A stretch of DNA of 64,000 nt from Streptomyces sp. R21 (lineage in GTDB: Bacteria > Actinomycetota > Actinomycetes > Streptomycetales > Streptomycetaceae). The position numbers were made by a program, and so were the translations under genes. The notes under the pieces were generated by a model that saw only the letters and a list, made by a program, of their open reading frames with translations, was not told the DNA's origin and made no database searches. This document shows positions 1 through 8,376 of this stretch, one piece after another. Location of the stretch: NCBI RefSeq assembly GCF_041051975.1, contig NZ_CP163435.1, positions 4,526,001-4,590,000 on the forward strand, in the 5' to 3' direction. How positions within the stretch are numbered: the first letter of the stretch is position 1; each line of letters begins with the position of its first letter.

Positions 1-184
1 TCGAGTTCTCCCAATGGGCGAGGCACGCTCAGAACAATAGTGGGAGATGTCACTAATGGCGTGGCGGACGTGCGCTTTCGCGAGCAAACAGGAACAAAAA
101 GGGCGTACGACTCGGAAAACGTGAGTCGTACGCCGGTGGGGCGGTGCGCGGGGGAGGCGGAGTGGCCGTGCGGTCCTGCGGTCC
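1..184. other. Intergenic region at left window edge
   Basis: No coding sequence is supported here. The first 100 bases are less GC-rich than the rest of the window. Read on the minus strand they contain GTGACA followed later by CACTATTGT, which could be a promoter firing leftwards out of the window. The right part holds the terminator hairpin described separately. The promoter reading is only a guess. Confidence 0.4.
95..134 (-). terminator. Rho-independent-type terminator of the leftward operon
   Basis: A perfect 12-bp stem (102-113 with 123-134, arm GGCGTACGACTC) has a 9-nt loop. On the minus strand it is followed immediately by a T-run (CCCTTTTTG), so it reads as a classical terminator for the leftward genes ending at 185. 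A T-tract is unusual for Streptomyces terminators. Confidence 0.8.
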
Positions 185-364
185 TCAGGTGTCGCTGTCG
201 CCGGAGGCCTGGCGGGTGTGCTCCGCGCGGCTGAGGGCCGCGTCGACGAACGCGTCCTCCTTGGCCTTGTTCGCACCGCCCTGGGTCTTCACGATCGTCA
301 CGATCAGCCCGATGAAGAACACGGCCATCACTACCGGGGGCACGAGCGCGGAGACGTAGTCCAT
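185..364 (-). CDS. Small single-pass membrane protein, 59 aa
   Basis: The product is MDYVSALVPPVVMAVFFIGL followed by a charged tail. Residues 5-26 form one hydrophobic membrane segment. The remaining ~33 residues are polar, and the protein ends in an acidic Ser/Asp tail. The ATG start at 364 is chosen because the reading frame extends a long way upstream only by antisense overlap with the neighbouring gene, while the membrane segment begins directly after this Met. It lies 13 bp downstream of the 203-aa gene and is followed by a strong terminator, so the two are probably co-transcribed. I do not recognise a function; small proteins of this type are common in Streptomyces. Confidence 0.75.
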   Translation of the reverse strand: MDYVSALVPPVVMAVFFIGLIVTIVKTQGGANKAKEDAFVDAALSRAEHTRQASGDSDT

Positions 365-377
365 GCCTCCAGAGTAG

Positions 378-989
378 CTAGCCCGCCGCGAGTTGCTGCG
401 GCGGGTTCGCCGGGGGCGGGGCCGGCTTGCGGCGGGGCGGGAAGACCTCGCCCGGGGTGGGGATGGGGCGGGGGCTCTTGACCGGGGGGCGGGAACCCGG
501 CTCGGCGGGACGTTCCGCGGGCCTCTCCGCGGGCTTCTTGGCCGGTTCGTCGGCCGCTCGGCCACCCGGGAGGGCGAGCAGGCGCGTGCGGGACTGGGGG
601 ACGACGGGGGTGGCCGTGCGGCCCGCCAGGCGGGCGCGGACGTCCTGCTCGGCGAGGGTGCGGCAGCGGTCCAGGAGGGCCGCGGCGGTGGGGTTGCCGC
701 GCAGGGCGCGGAGCGCGGAGAGGTCGTCGGGGTTCGGCCGGTAGCCGGTGCCGAGCGCTTCCTCCAGGAGGGCGAGGTAGCCGGCGGCGGTGCCGGGCAG
801 GGCCGCTCGGTAGCGGGCGAGGTCGGCCAGCAGGAAGGCCCGGAGCCTGGCCCCCTCGCGGGCCGCCTCGTCGACGGACTCGGCGAGACGGAGACAGTCC
901 TGGACGTCCTCGGCCGAGGCGGGGCGGGGGTGGAGGGCGAGGGCGAGAGCGCGACGGAGCACACGCAGCTCCTCCGCACCGAACGCCAT
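378..989 (-). CDS. Conserved hypothetical protein with Pro-rich C-terminus, 203 aa
   Basis: Starts MAFGAEELRVLRRALALAL. Residues 1-125 are Ala/Arg/Leu-rich and predicted largely helical. From about residue 135 the chain becomes disordered, with PAKKPAERPAERPAEPG repeats and a Pro-rich end. There is no signal peptide or membrane segment. The ATG at 989 is preferred over an in-frame start 10 codons upstream because the extra residues (MPTPYGSRGG) look unstructured. It lies upstream of the 59-aa membrane protein on the same strand and probably forms a two-gene unit with it. Function unknown. Confidence 0.7.
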   Translation of the reverse strand: MAFGAEELRVLRRALALALHPRPASAEDVQDCLRLAESVDEAAREGARLRAFLLADLARYRAALPGTAAGYLALLEEALGTGYRPNPDDLSALRALRGNPTAAALLDRCRTLAEQDVRARLAGRTATPVVPQSRTRLLALPGGRAADEPAKKPAERPAERPAEPGSRPPVKSPRPIPTPGEVFPPRRKPAPPPANPPQQLAAG

Positions 990-1537
990 GCCGCCGCGGG
1001 ATCCGTATGGCGTGGGCATGCGGCGACGATACGCGCTAATCAGACAAAATCCGCGTTTTGCTGGCGGGGGCGCCTTGGGCCGTGTCGCCTTCGGTCCGGT
1101 GGGGGGTCGGGGCCGTGCGGTTGCTGGCGGGGGCGCCTTTCGCGGTGGGCGCCTGCCGCCGGTGGGTGGGTCGGGGCCGTGCCGGTACGTTCTGCCCGTC
1201 GCCGCGTGGGCGTACTGCCCGGGGGTGACAAATGGCGGGACTTGGCGGGCGGTCTGCTACGCGACGGGCAGGAACGTACCGGCACGGCCCCTTCCGTGCG
1301 TCCGCGACTGCGGGTGCGTGGGGGTTCGCGTGGCGCCGGCGGCGGCGGTCCGTCCTCCCTGCGGGCAATCGTGCCGCTGGGGCGGCACGGGTGGGCGCAG
1401 GCGGCGCCCCGTAAACGCCGGGCTGCGCGACCCACCCCCGCCCAGCACCCGCGCCGGGTGACTGTTCAAGCAAAGGGTGACCGGGGTTTGCCCACCCACC
1501 CCGGGCGCCCTTGGTCGAAGGGTGCCCGGGGCGGCGG
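990..1537. other. 548-bp gap filled with a repeat/inverted-repeat element
   Basis: Between the 203-aa gene and coaX I find no convincing gene; open frames here are GC-driven and low complexity. Most of the gap (1058-1291) is the composite repeat described in the next entry. Positions 1292-1537 carry further GC-rich sequence with no clear feature apart from the coaX 3' flank. Confidence 0.6.
1058..1291. repeat. Tandem ~63-bp direct repeats next to a 30-bp inverted repeat
   Basis: Two direct copies begin with TTGCTGGCGGGGGCGCCTT (1058-1076 and 1121-1139) and end with GGTCGGGGCCGTGC (1105-1118 and 1169-1182), giving units of about 63 bp. The second unit runs into the left arm (1173-1202) of a near-perfect inverted repeat. 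Its right arm is 1261-1291, with one inserted base and a 58-bp spacer. Transcribed, this would fold into a very long hairpin. I believe related intergenic elements are dispersed in Streptomyces genomes; that is from memory and not checked here. Confidence 0.75.
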
Positions 1538-2335
1538 TCAGGTTCGGGAGACGTTGCGTTCGTAGACCAGGCGGAGGCCGATCAGGGTGAGCCAGGGCTC
1601 GTGTTCGTCGATGGCGGAGGCCTCGCCGAGGACCATCGGAGCCAAGCCACCCGTGGCGATGACCGTGACGTCGTCCGGGTCGTCGGTGAGCTCGCGGGCC
1701 ATGCGGGTCACGACCCCGTCGACCTGCCCGGCGAACCCGTAGACGATGCCCGCCTGCATGGCCTCGACGGTGTTCTTGCCGATCACGGCACGCGGACGGG
1801 CGAGTTCGATCTTGCGCAGCTGCGCGCCGCGGACGCCCAGCGCGTCGACGGAGATCTCGATGCCCGGGGCGATCACGCCGCCCACGTACTCTCCGCGCGC
1901 CGAGACCGCGTCGAACGTCGTCGCCGTACCGAAGTCGACGACGATCGCCGGTCCGCCGTAGAGCTCGACCGCCGCGACCGCGTTGATGATGCGGTCGGCG
2001 CCGACCTCCTTGGGGTTGTCCATGAGGATCGGGACGCCGGTCTTGATGCCGGGCTCGACGAGTATCGCCGGGACGTCGCCGTAGTAGCGGCGCGTCACCT
2101 CGCGCAGCTCGTGCAGGACCGAGGGGACGGTCGCGCAGATGGCGATGCCGTCGATGCCGTCGCCGAGTTCCTCGCCGAGCAGCGGGTGCATGCCCATCAG
2201 GCCCTGGAGGAGCACGGCGAGTTCGTCCGCCGTGCGGCGGGCGTCCGTGGAGATGCGCCAGTGTTCGACGATCTCGTCGCCGTCGAAGAGGCCGAGGACG
2301 GTGTGCGTGTTGCCCACGTCGATGGTCAGCAGCAT
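1538..2335 (-). CDS. coaX: Type III pantothenate kinase CoaX
   Basis: Phosphorylates pantothenate to 4'-phosphopantothenate, the first committed step of CoA synthesis, in the cytosol. The 265-aa length is typical of type III enzymes. The N-terminal phosphate motif DVGNTHTVLGLFDG (from residue 5), the central DFGTATTFD, GGVIAPG and the late GKNTVEAMQAG are all ASKHA-fold CoaX signatures. It starts with ATG 7 bp after the nadC stop and is the last gene of the pan/nad operon, so pantothenate made with PanC upstream is used directly. No type I/II PanK features are present. Confidence 0.96.
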   Translation of the reverse strand: MLLTIDVGNTHTVLGLFDGDEIVEHWRISTDARRTADELAVLLQGLMGMHPLLGEELGDGIDGIAICATVPSVLHELREVTRRYYGDVPAILVEPGIKTGVPILMDNPKEVGADRIINAVAAVELYGGPAIVVDFGTATTFDAVSARGEYVGGVIAPGIEISVDALGVRGAQLRKIELARPRAVIGKNTVEAMQAGIVYGFAGQVDGVVTRMARELTDDPDDVTVIATGGLAPMVLGEASAIDEHEPWLTLIGLRLVYERNVSRT

Positions 2336-2342
2336 GACCGCG

Positions 2343-3329
2343 TTACTCCGCAGCTCGCAGGTCGAGGCCGATGTCCAGGATCGGCGCGGAGTGGGTCAGT
2401 GCGCCGACGGCGAGGTAGTCGACGCCCGTCTTCGCATACGCCTCGGCGTTGCCGAGGGTGAGGCGGCCGGATGCCTCCAGGAGGGCGCGGCCGGAGACCA
2501 GGGCGACGGCCTCCTCGCACTCGGCGGGCGTGAAGTTGTCCAGGAGGATCAGGTCGGCGCCCGCGTCCACGACCTCGCGCAGCTGGTGCAGGGTGTCGAC
2601 CTCGACCTCGATCGGCAGGTCGGGGAAGAGCTCGCGGACCGCCTTGAAGGCCTGGGCGACACCGCCCGCGGCGACCACGTGGTTGTCCTTGACCAGGGCC
2701 GCGTCCGACAGGGACATGCGGTGGTTGACGCCGCCGCCGCACCGTACGGCGAACTTCTCCAGGGAGCGCAGGCCCGGTGTCGTCTTGCGGGTGTCGCGGA
2801 CGCGGGCCTTGGTGCCCTCCAGAAGGTCCGTCCACGCGCGCGTGGCCGTCGCGATGCCGGAGAGGCGGCACAGGAGGTTGAGCGCGCTGCGCTCGGCCGT
2901 CAGGAGGTCGCGGGTGAGCGTGGTGACCGAGAGGAGCTTCTGGCCGGCTTCCACGCGGTCGCCGTCCTCCACGTGCCGCTCCACCTCGAACTCGTCCGTG
3001 CAGACGACCGAGATGACGGCCTCGGCGACGCGCAGACCTGCGACGACGCCCGCCTCTCGGGCGGTGAAGTCGGCGGTCGCGACGGCGTCCTCGGGGATCG
3101 TCGCGACGGTCGTGACGTCCACGCCGTGGTCGAGGTCCTCCTGGATGGCCACGTTCGCGATGTCCTCGACCTCGAGGGGGTCGAGCCCGGCGTCGGCGAG
3201 CAGCTGGGCGAGCGCGGGGTCGAGGCCGCACTCCAGGTACGCCTCGTCCGGGTCGGCGCCGCAGCCGCAGCCGTCGCCGCAGCCGCCGCTCTGGGCGAGG
3301 GGAAGGTCGGGGGTGCTCACGTCTGTCAC
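2343..3329 (-). CDS. nadC: Nicotinate-nucleotide pyrophosphorylase (quinolinate phosphoribosyltransferase)
   Basis: Converts quinolinate and PRPP to nicotinate mononucleotide, the third step of de novo NAD synthesis. 328 aa from a GTG that overlaps the nadB stop (GTGA), implying coupled translation; a second in-frame GTG three codons later is possible. The family core is clear: DVTTVATIPE, the RKTTPGLRSLEK loop, CGGGVNHRMSLSD, and EVEVDTL with ILLDN. The N-terminus carries an extra Gly/Cys-rich stretch with Cys17, Cys21 and Cys23 that is not part of the catalytic fold. It is followed by coaX after 7 bp. Confidence 0.96.
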   Translation of the reverse strand: MTDVSTPDLPLAQSGGCGDGCGCGADPDEAYLECGLDPALAQLLADAGLDPLEVEDIANVAIQEDLDHGVDVTTVATIPEDAVATADFTAREAGVVAGLRVAEAVISVVCTDEFEVERHVEDGDRVEAGQKLLSVTTLTRDLLTAERSALNLLCRLSGIATATRAWTDLLEGTKARVRDTRKTTPGLRSLEKFAVRCGGGVNHRMSLSDAALVKDNHVVAAGGVAQAFKAVRELFPDLPIEVEVDTLHQLREVVDAGADLILLDNFTPAECEEAVALVSGRALLEASGRLTLGNAEAYAKTGVDYLAVGALTHSAPILDIGLDLRAAE

Positions 3330-5065
3330 TGCTCCTGAAGGGGCTGCCGGGTCGGGGGGAAGTCTGCGGTATCCGTGGGGTGCACGGCGAGGGTGCGGTC
3401 GGGATTCAGCCGTACGACGATGTGGCGCCGCCAGGCCGTGTCGTCCCGGTCGGCGTGGTCCTCGCGCCAGTGGCAGCCGCGGGTCTCCTCGCGCTGCCGG
3501 GCGGCGGCGACCAGGACGCGGGCCACGCACAGGAGGTTGGTGGCCTCCCAGGTGTCGACGCCGGGTTCGGCCGTCTTGCCGTTCTCGTCGAGGGCGTCGC
3601 GCGCGTCCGTGTGCAGCCGCTGGAGGCGGTCGGCGGCTTGCGTGAGCGACTCGGCGGAGCGCAGGACCCCCGCGCCGTCCGTCACGATCCGCTGGATCGC
3701 GAACCGCGCCTCGGGGGCGAGCAGCGGGTGCGCGGGCTTCTCGGGGTGCGGGACGGGCACGGGCACGCGCGTGTGGAGGCCGTTCTCCGCGTGGCTCTCC
3801 GCGATGTCGGCGGCGATGCGCTCGGCGTAGACCAGTCCCTCCAGGAGGGAGTTGGAGGCGAGCCGGTTGGCGCCGTGGACGCCTGTGCAGGCGACCTCGC
3901 CGCACGCGTACAGGCCGGGCACGGTCGTGCGGCCCCGGGAGTCCGTGCGGACGCCGCCGGAGGCGTGGTGGGCGGCCGGGGCTACCGGGATGGGCTCGGT
4001 GACCGGGTCGATGCCGTTCGCCCGGCAGGCGGCGAGGATCGTCGGGAAGCGGTGCTCCCACATGTCGGCGCCGAAGTGGCGGGCGTCGAGGAACATGTGC
4101 TCGGCGTCCTGCTCCTGCATACGGCGCATGATGCCCTTGGCGACGATGTCGCGGGGCGCCAGCTCGGCCAGCTCGTGCTGTCCGACCATGAAGCGCACGC
4201 CGTCGGCGTCGACCAGGTGGGCGCCCTCGCCGCGTACCGCCTCGGAGACCAGCGGCTGCTGGCCCTCGGCGTCCGTGCCGAGGAACAGCACGGTCGGGTG
4301 GAACTGGACGAACTCGAGGTCGGAGACCTCGGCGCCCGCGCGCAGGGCGAGCGCCACGCCGTCTCCGGTGGATACGGAGGGGTTGGTGGTCGCGGAGAAG
4401 ACCTGGCCCATGCCGCCGGTGGCGAGGACCACGGCGGGGGCGTGCACGGCGCCCACGCCGTCGTGCTGGCCCTCTCCCATGACGTGCAGGGTGACGCCCG
4501 CGGTGCGGCCGTCGGCGTCCGTGAGCAGGTCGAGGACGAGCGCGTTCTCGACCGTGCGCAGGCCACGCGCGCGTACCGCCTCGACAAGGGCCCGGGAGAT
4601 CTCGGCGCCCGTCGCGTCGCCGCCCGCGTGCGCGATACGGCGGCGGTGGTGGCCGCCCTCGCGGGTGAGGGCGAGGTCGCCCTCCTCGGACTCGTCGAAG
4701 TGGGCGCCGGTCGCGATGAGGCGGCGTACGGCGTCGGGGCCCTCGGTGACGAGGATGCGTACGGCCTCCTCGTCGCACAGGCCCGCGCCGGCGACCAGGG
4801 TGTCGTCGAGGTGCTGTTCGGGGGTGTCGCCCTCGCCGAGGGCCGCGGCGATGCCGCCCTGCGCCCAGCGGGTGGAGCCGTCGTCCAGGCGGGCCTTGGT
4901 GACGACGACGGTGGTGAGGCCCGCGGCCTCGCACCGGAGGGCGGCGGTCAGGCCCGCGACTCCGGAGCCCACGACCACGACGTCCGCGGTGAGGGACCAG
5001 CCGGGGGCGGGCGCGTGCAGTCGTATGCCGGTACCAGTGCTGGTACCCGTACGTGTGCCGGTCAC
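3326..5065 (-). CDS. nadB: L-aspartate oxidase
   Basis: FAD enzyme oxidising L-aspartate to iminoaspartate, the first step of NAD synthesis. 579 aa. The N-terminal dinucleotide-binding motif VVVVGSGVAGLTAALRCEAA lies at about residues 28-48. RWAQGGIAAALGEGD, EFVQFHPTVL and GGVRTDSRGRTTVPGLYACGE (a longer stretch in the protein) are succinate dehydrogenase/aspartate oxidase family hallmarks. The start is the GTG overlapping the panC stop. The N-terminus has a Thr/Gly-rich extension (TGTRTGTSTGTG). nadA is not in the window. Confidence 0.95.
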   Translation of the reverse strand: MTGTRTGTSTGTGIRLHAPAPGWSLTADVVVVGSGVAGLTAALRCEAAGLTTVVVTKARLDDGSTRWAQGGIAAALGEGDTPEQHLDDTLVAGAGLCDEEAVRILVTEGPDAVRRLIATGAHFDESEEGDLALTREGGHHRRRIAHAGGDATGAEISRALVEAVRARGLRTVENALVLDLLTDADGRTAGVTLHVMGEGQHDGVGAVHAPAVVLATGGMGQVFSATTNPSVSTGDGVALALRAGAEVSDLEFVQFHPTVLFLGTDAEGQQPLVSEAVRGEGAHLVDADGVRFMVGQHELAELAPRDIVAKGIMRRMQEQDAEHMFLDARHFGADMWEHRFPTILAACRANGIDPVTEPIPVAPAAHHASGGVRTDSRGRTTVPGLYACGEVACTGVHGANRLASNSLLEGLVYAERIAADIAESHAENGLHTRVPVPVPHPEKPAHPLLAPEARFAIQRIVTDGAGVLRSAESLTQAADRLQRLHTDARDALDENGKTAEPGVDTWEATNLLCVARVLVAAARQREETRGCHWREDHADRDDTAWRRHIVVRLNPDRTLAVHPTDTADFPPTRQPLQEQ

Positions 5066-6054
5066 GAGGCGGCTCCGAAGGTGAGGGGGATGTTGTCGAT
5101 CAGCCGGGTCGTGCCGACCCGGGCGGCGACGGCGAGGACCGCCTCGCCGGTGAAGTCGTCCTCGATCTCGGTGAAGTCGGACGGATCGACCAGGGCCAGG
5201 TAGTCCAGGGACAGCGGCGGCTGGAGGCGGACGGCTTCGTCCAGGACGAGGCGGGCGGCCTGACGGACGCCCTGGGGGCCGCTGGGCACCGCCTTGGCCA
5301 CGGCGTGGGTGTCGGCCGCCGCGCGGGACTCGCCGATGGCGCTGAGGGCCTCGGCACGCGCGTGCGTGGCGGGCACTTCGCGGGCACGGGCGCGCAGCGC
5401 CTCCTGGGCGGCGTGCCGGTCGCTGCCGGCGAACAGGGCCTGGGAGAGGGCGAGCGCGGTGCGCCGCTCCTCGGGCGAGAGGTAGCGGTTGCGGCTGGAG
5501 AGGGCGAGCCCGTCCTCCTCGCGGACGGTGGGCACGCCGACGATCTCCACGCCGAAGTTCAGGTCGCGCACCATCCGCCGGATCAGGGCGAGCTGCTGGG
5601 CGTCCTTCTGCCCGTACAGCGCCACGTCGGGGCGGGTGAGGTGCAGCAGCTTGGCCACGACGGTGAGCATGCCGTCGAAGTGGCCGGGGCGGACGGCTCC
5701 TTCGAGGCGTTCGCCCATGGGGCCCGCGCTGATGCGCACCTGGGGCTCACCGCCCGGGTAGACCTCGTCCGCCGAGGGAGCGAACACGACGTCCGCGCCC
5801 GCCAGTTCGGCGATCTTGAGGTCGGCGTCGAGGGTGCGCGGGTAGCGGTCGAGGTCCTCGCCCTTGCCGAACTGGAGCGGGTTCACGAAGACGGTGACGA
5901 CGACCTCGCCGTCGGGCCCGGCGATCTCGCGGGCGTCGCGGATCAGCGTGGCGTGGCCCTCGTGCAGGGCGCCCATGGTCATGACGACGGCGCGGCGGCC
6001 GCCCCGTACGCGCGCGTGCAGCTCGTCGGCGGTGCGCAGGAGGGTGGTGGTCAT
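5062..6054 (-). CDS. panC: Pantothenate synthetase (pantoate-beta-alanine ligase)
   Basis: ATP-dependent joining of pantoate and beta-alanine to give pantothenate. 330 aa. Motifs in order: MTMGALHEGHATLI with the HxGH nucleotidyl-binding element (from about residue 24), NPLQFGKGEDLDRYPR, YGQKDAQQLALIRRM and VREEDGLALSSRNRYLS. The ATG overlaps the TGA of the upstream DUF2520 gene (ATGA), and the stop overlaps the nadB GTG, so three genes are coupled. Its product feeds coaX at the end of the operon. Confidence 0.97.
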   Translation of the reverse strand: MTTTLLRTADELHARVRGGRRAVVMTMGALHEGHATLIRDAREIAGPDGEVVVTVFVNPLQFGKGEDLDRYPRTLDADLKIAELAGADVVFAPSADEVYPGGEPQVRISAGPMGERLEGAVRPGHFDGMLTVVAKLLHLTRPDVALYGQKDAQQLALIRRMVRDLNFGVEIVGVPTVREEDGLALSSRNRYLSPEERRTALALSQALFAGSDRHAAQEALRARAREVPATHARAEALSAIGESRAAADTHAVAKAVPSGPQGVRQAARLVLDEAVRLQPPLSLDYLALVDPSDFTEIEDDFTGEAVLAVAARVGTTRLIDNIPLTFGAAS

Positions 6055-6971
6055 CCGGCGTCTCCCTCGGTGCCGTGGGCGAGGACTCCGAGGAGGTCCT
6101 CGGCGAGTTCGGGCTTGAGCAGCCCGTGGGCCAGCGCGCGGTCGGCGGTCGCGCGGGCCATCGCCAGATAGCCGGCGACGGTCCCCGGGGCGTGCTTGCG
6201 CAGCTCGGCGACGTGCGCGGCGACCGTGCCCGCGTCCCCGCGCGCGACGGGTCCGGTGAGGGCGCCGTCGCCCGACCTGAGGGCGTTGTCGAGGGCGGCA
6301 CCGAGGAGCGGGCCGAGCATCCGGTCGGGGGCGTCGACGCCCGCGGCGCGCAGCAGCTCCATGGACTCGGCGACCAGGGTGACCAGGTGGTTCGCGCCGA
6401 GGGCGAGGGCCGCGTGGTAGAGCGGGCGCTTGTCCTCGGCGATCCACTCGGGCTCGCCGCCCATCTCGATCACCAGGGCCTCGGCGGCCAGGCGCAGCTC
6501 CTCGGGCGCGGTGACCCCGAAGGAGCACCCGGCCAGCCGCTGGACGTCCACGGCGGTGCCGGTGAACGTCATCGCGGGGTGCAGGGCCAGGGGCAGCGCG
6601 CCCGCCCGCAGCGCGGGGTCGAGCACGCGCGTGCCGTAGCGCCCGGAGGTGTGCACGATGAGCTGTCCGGGCCGGACGGCGCCCGTTTCGGCGAGGCCCT
6701 CGACGAGCCCGGGCAGGGCGTCGTCCGGGACGGTCAGCAGCACCAGGTCGGCGCGCTCCAGAACCCCTGCGGGGGTCACCACGGGCACGTCGGGCAGCAT
6801 CTCGGCGGCGCGCCGCACGGAGGCGTCGGAGACGCCGGAGACGGCCACCGGGCGGTGCCCGGCGAGCTGGAGGGACGCGGCGAGGGCGGGGCCGACACGG
6901 CCGGCGCCGACCACGCCGACGGTGAGCCGCGCGGGGCGGTCCCTGGGGTCTGGCTGTTGGAATGTACTCAC
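6051..6971 (-). CDS. Rossmann-like/DUF2520 oxidoreductase, possible ketopantoate-type reductase
   Basis: 306 aa. An N-terminal Rossmann fold carries VGVVGAGRVGPALAASL (about residues 17-33). It is followed by an NADP-dehydrogenase-like segment (LVLLTVPDDAL, HPAMTFTG) and a helical DUF2520 C-terminal domain. The family resembles 6-phosphogluconate/ketopantoate reductases in layout. It is the first gene of the pan/nad operon and overlaps panC by 4 bp, which suggests a role in pantoate or pantothenate supply. That role is inferred from context only; the substrate is unknown. Confidence 0.85.
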   Translation of the reverse strand: MSTFQQPDPRDRPARLTVGVVGAGRVGPALAASLQLAGHRPVAVSGVSDASVRRAAEMLPDVPVVTPAGVLERADLVLLTVPDDALPGLVEGLAETGAVRPGQLIVHTSGRYGTRVLDPALRAGALPLALHPAMTFTGTAVDVQRLAGCSFGVTAPEELRLAAEALVIEMGGEPEWIAEDKRPLYHAALALGANHLVTLVAESMELLRAAGVDAPDRMLGPLLGAALDNALRSGDGALTGPVARGDAGTVAAHVAELRKHAPGTVAGYLAMARATADRALAHGLLKPELAEDLLGVLAHGTEGDAG

Positions 6972-7005
6972 TCGACGGCGGCCTTCCCGTTCCAGTCCGC
7001 TCGGG

Positions 7006-7029
7006 GTACCGGACGATGTACCGGACGAT
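7006..7029. repeat. Tandem 12-bp direct repeat in a divergent promoter region
   Basis: GTACCGGACGAT occurs twice back to back between the DUF2520 gene (start 6971, minus) and the aldolase gene (start 7154, plus). The position between divergent starts makes a regulator-binding site possible, but no regulator is indicated. Confidence 0.5.
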
Positions 7030-7153
7030 TTCTCGTCATGTTAACGCGATTGGTTCGAGGGCCGGTCGGTTGTCCACAGGCTGTGGGTATTCACACGGCC
7101 CCTGGAGCGGAAATGGGATGCCCGGCCGGGGGCGCTCGCGACATGATCCGCAG

Positions 7154-8365
7154 ATGAGCGATACGGGTGAGCAGGCTCCGGAAACAGCGGCTTCGGAAGA
7201 CACCGCTTCGGACACGGCTTCACAGGACATGGCCGAGCAGAAGCGGAAGCGGCGGCTGGCCGCCCGGCGGAACGCGGAGCGGGTGCTGTGGCGGCCCCCG
7301 TTCCTGAACACCGTGCGCGAGCGGATGGCGTGGCTGAACGAGGCGGCGGAGGGCGTCTACGACCTCGACGAACCGTCCGACATCTACGGCGGCGGAATCG
7401 TCGAGACCCTGGAGGAGCGCGTCGCGGCCCTGCTCGGCAAGGAGGCGGCCGTCTTCTTCCCGACCGGCACGATGGCCCAGCAGGTCGCCCTGCGCTGCTG
7501 GGCGGGCCGCACCGGCAACCCGACGGTGGCGATGCACGCGCTCAGCCACCCGGAGACGTACGAACGTCATGCCTTCAGCCAGGTCAGCGGGCTGCGCCCG
7601 GTCCGTGTGACCGGTGAGCCCCGGCTGCCGACCGCCGACGAGGTGCGCGACTTCGAGGAGCCCTTCGGGGCGCTGCTGCTCGAACTGCCGCTCAGGGACG
7701 CCGGTTTCGTGCTGCCCTCCTGGGAGGAGCTCGAAGAGGTCGCCGAGGCGGCACGCGCGCGGGACGCCGTGGTGCACTTCGACGGGGCCCGGCTGTGGGA
7801 GTGCACCACGCACTTCGGCCGCCCCGTGGACGAGATCGCGGGCCTCGCGGACAGCGTCTACGTGTCGTTCTACAAGTCGCTCAAGGGCTTCGGCGGCGCG
7901 GCGGTCGCAGGACCCAAGGCTCTGGTGGACGAGGCGAAGACCTGGCGGCACCGCTACGGAGGCCAGCTCTTCCAGCAGTTCCCGACGGCCCTGGCCGCCC
8001 TCATCGGCCTGGAGCGGGACCTGCCCCGGCTGCCGGAGTACGTGGCCCACGCGCGCGTGGTCGCCGCCGCGCTGCGCGAGGGGTTCACGGAGGCCGGGCT
8101 CCCGTGGGTGCGCGTGCACCCGGAGGAGCCGCACACCCACCAGTTCCAGGTCTGGCTGCCGTACGAGCCCGACGTCCTCATGGACGCCGGGGTGGCGCAG
8201 GCCGAGGAGACGAAGGTCGGCCTCTTCCCGCAGTGGTGGGACCGGGGCGGGCCCGGTCTGGCGTTCACCGAGGTCACGGTCGCGGACCCGGGTCTGGAGT
8301 GGACGGCCGAGGACGTGAAAGCCGCGGTCGCGGACTTCGTACGGCGGCTGCCCGGCAGAAGCTGA
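7154..8365 (+). CDS. Threonine aldolase / beta-eliminating lyase family PLP enzyme
   Basis: 403 aa from the ATG at 7154. Fold-type I PLP enzyme of the low-specificity threonine aldolase group. Seen: DEPSDIYGGG near residue 77, the PLP-phosphate segment FPTGTMAQQVALR, the cofactor-contact Asp in VHFDGARLWE, and the Schiff-base lysine in SFYKSLKGFGG. Expected chemistry is retro-aldol cleavage of a beta-hydroxy amino acid, such as L-threonine to glycine and acetaldehyde; substrate preference cannot be read. Residues 1-45 are a charged extension (EQKRKRRLAARRNAER). It is divergent from the pan/nad operon with no obvious operon partner. Confidence 0.88.
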   Translation: MSDTGEQAPETAASEDTASDTASQDMAEQKRKRRLAARRNAERVLWRPPFLNTVRERMAWLNEAAEGVYDLDEPSDIYGGGIVETLEERVAALLGKEAAVFFPTGTMAQQVALRCWAGRTGNPTVAMHALSHPETYERHAFSQVSGLRPVRVTGEPRLPTADEVRDFEEPFGALLLELPLRDAGFVLPSWEELEEVAEAARARDAVVHFDGARLWECTTHFGRPVDEIAGLADSVYVSFYKSLKGFGGAAVAGPKALVDEAKTWRHRYGGQLFQQFPTALAALIGLERDLPRLPEYVAHARVVAAALREGFTEAGLPWVRVHPEEPHTHQFQVWLPYEPDVLMDAGVAQAEETKVGLFPQWWDRGGPGLAFTEVTVADPGLEWTAEDVKAAVADFVRRLPGRS

Positions 8366-8376
8366 ATGCCTGTGCG

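Noticed and set aside
3380..5203. 607-aa open frame on the plus strand over nadB
   Set aside because: Antisense shadow of nadB and panC caused by high GC; Gly/Ala/Arg/Val-rich with no domain.
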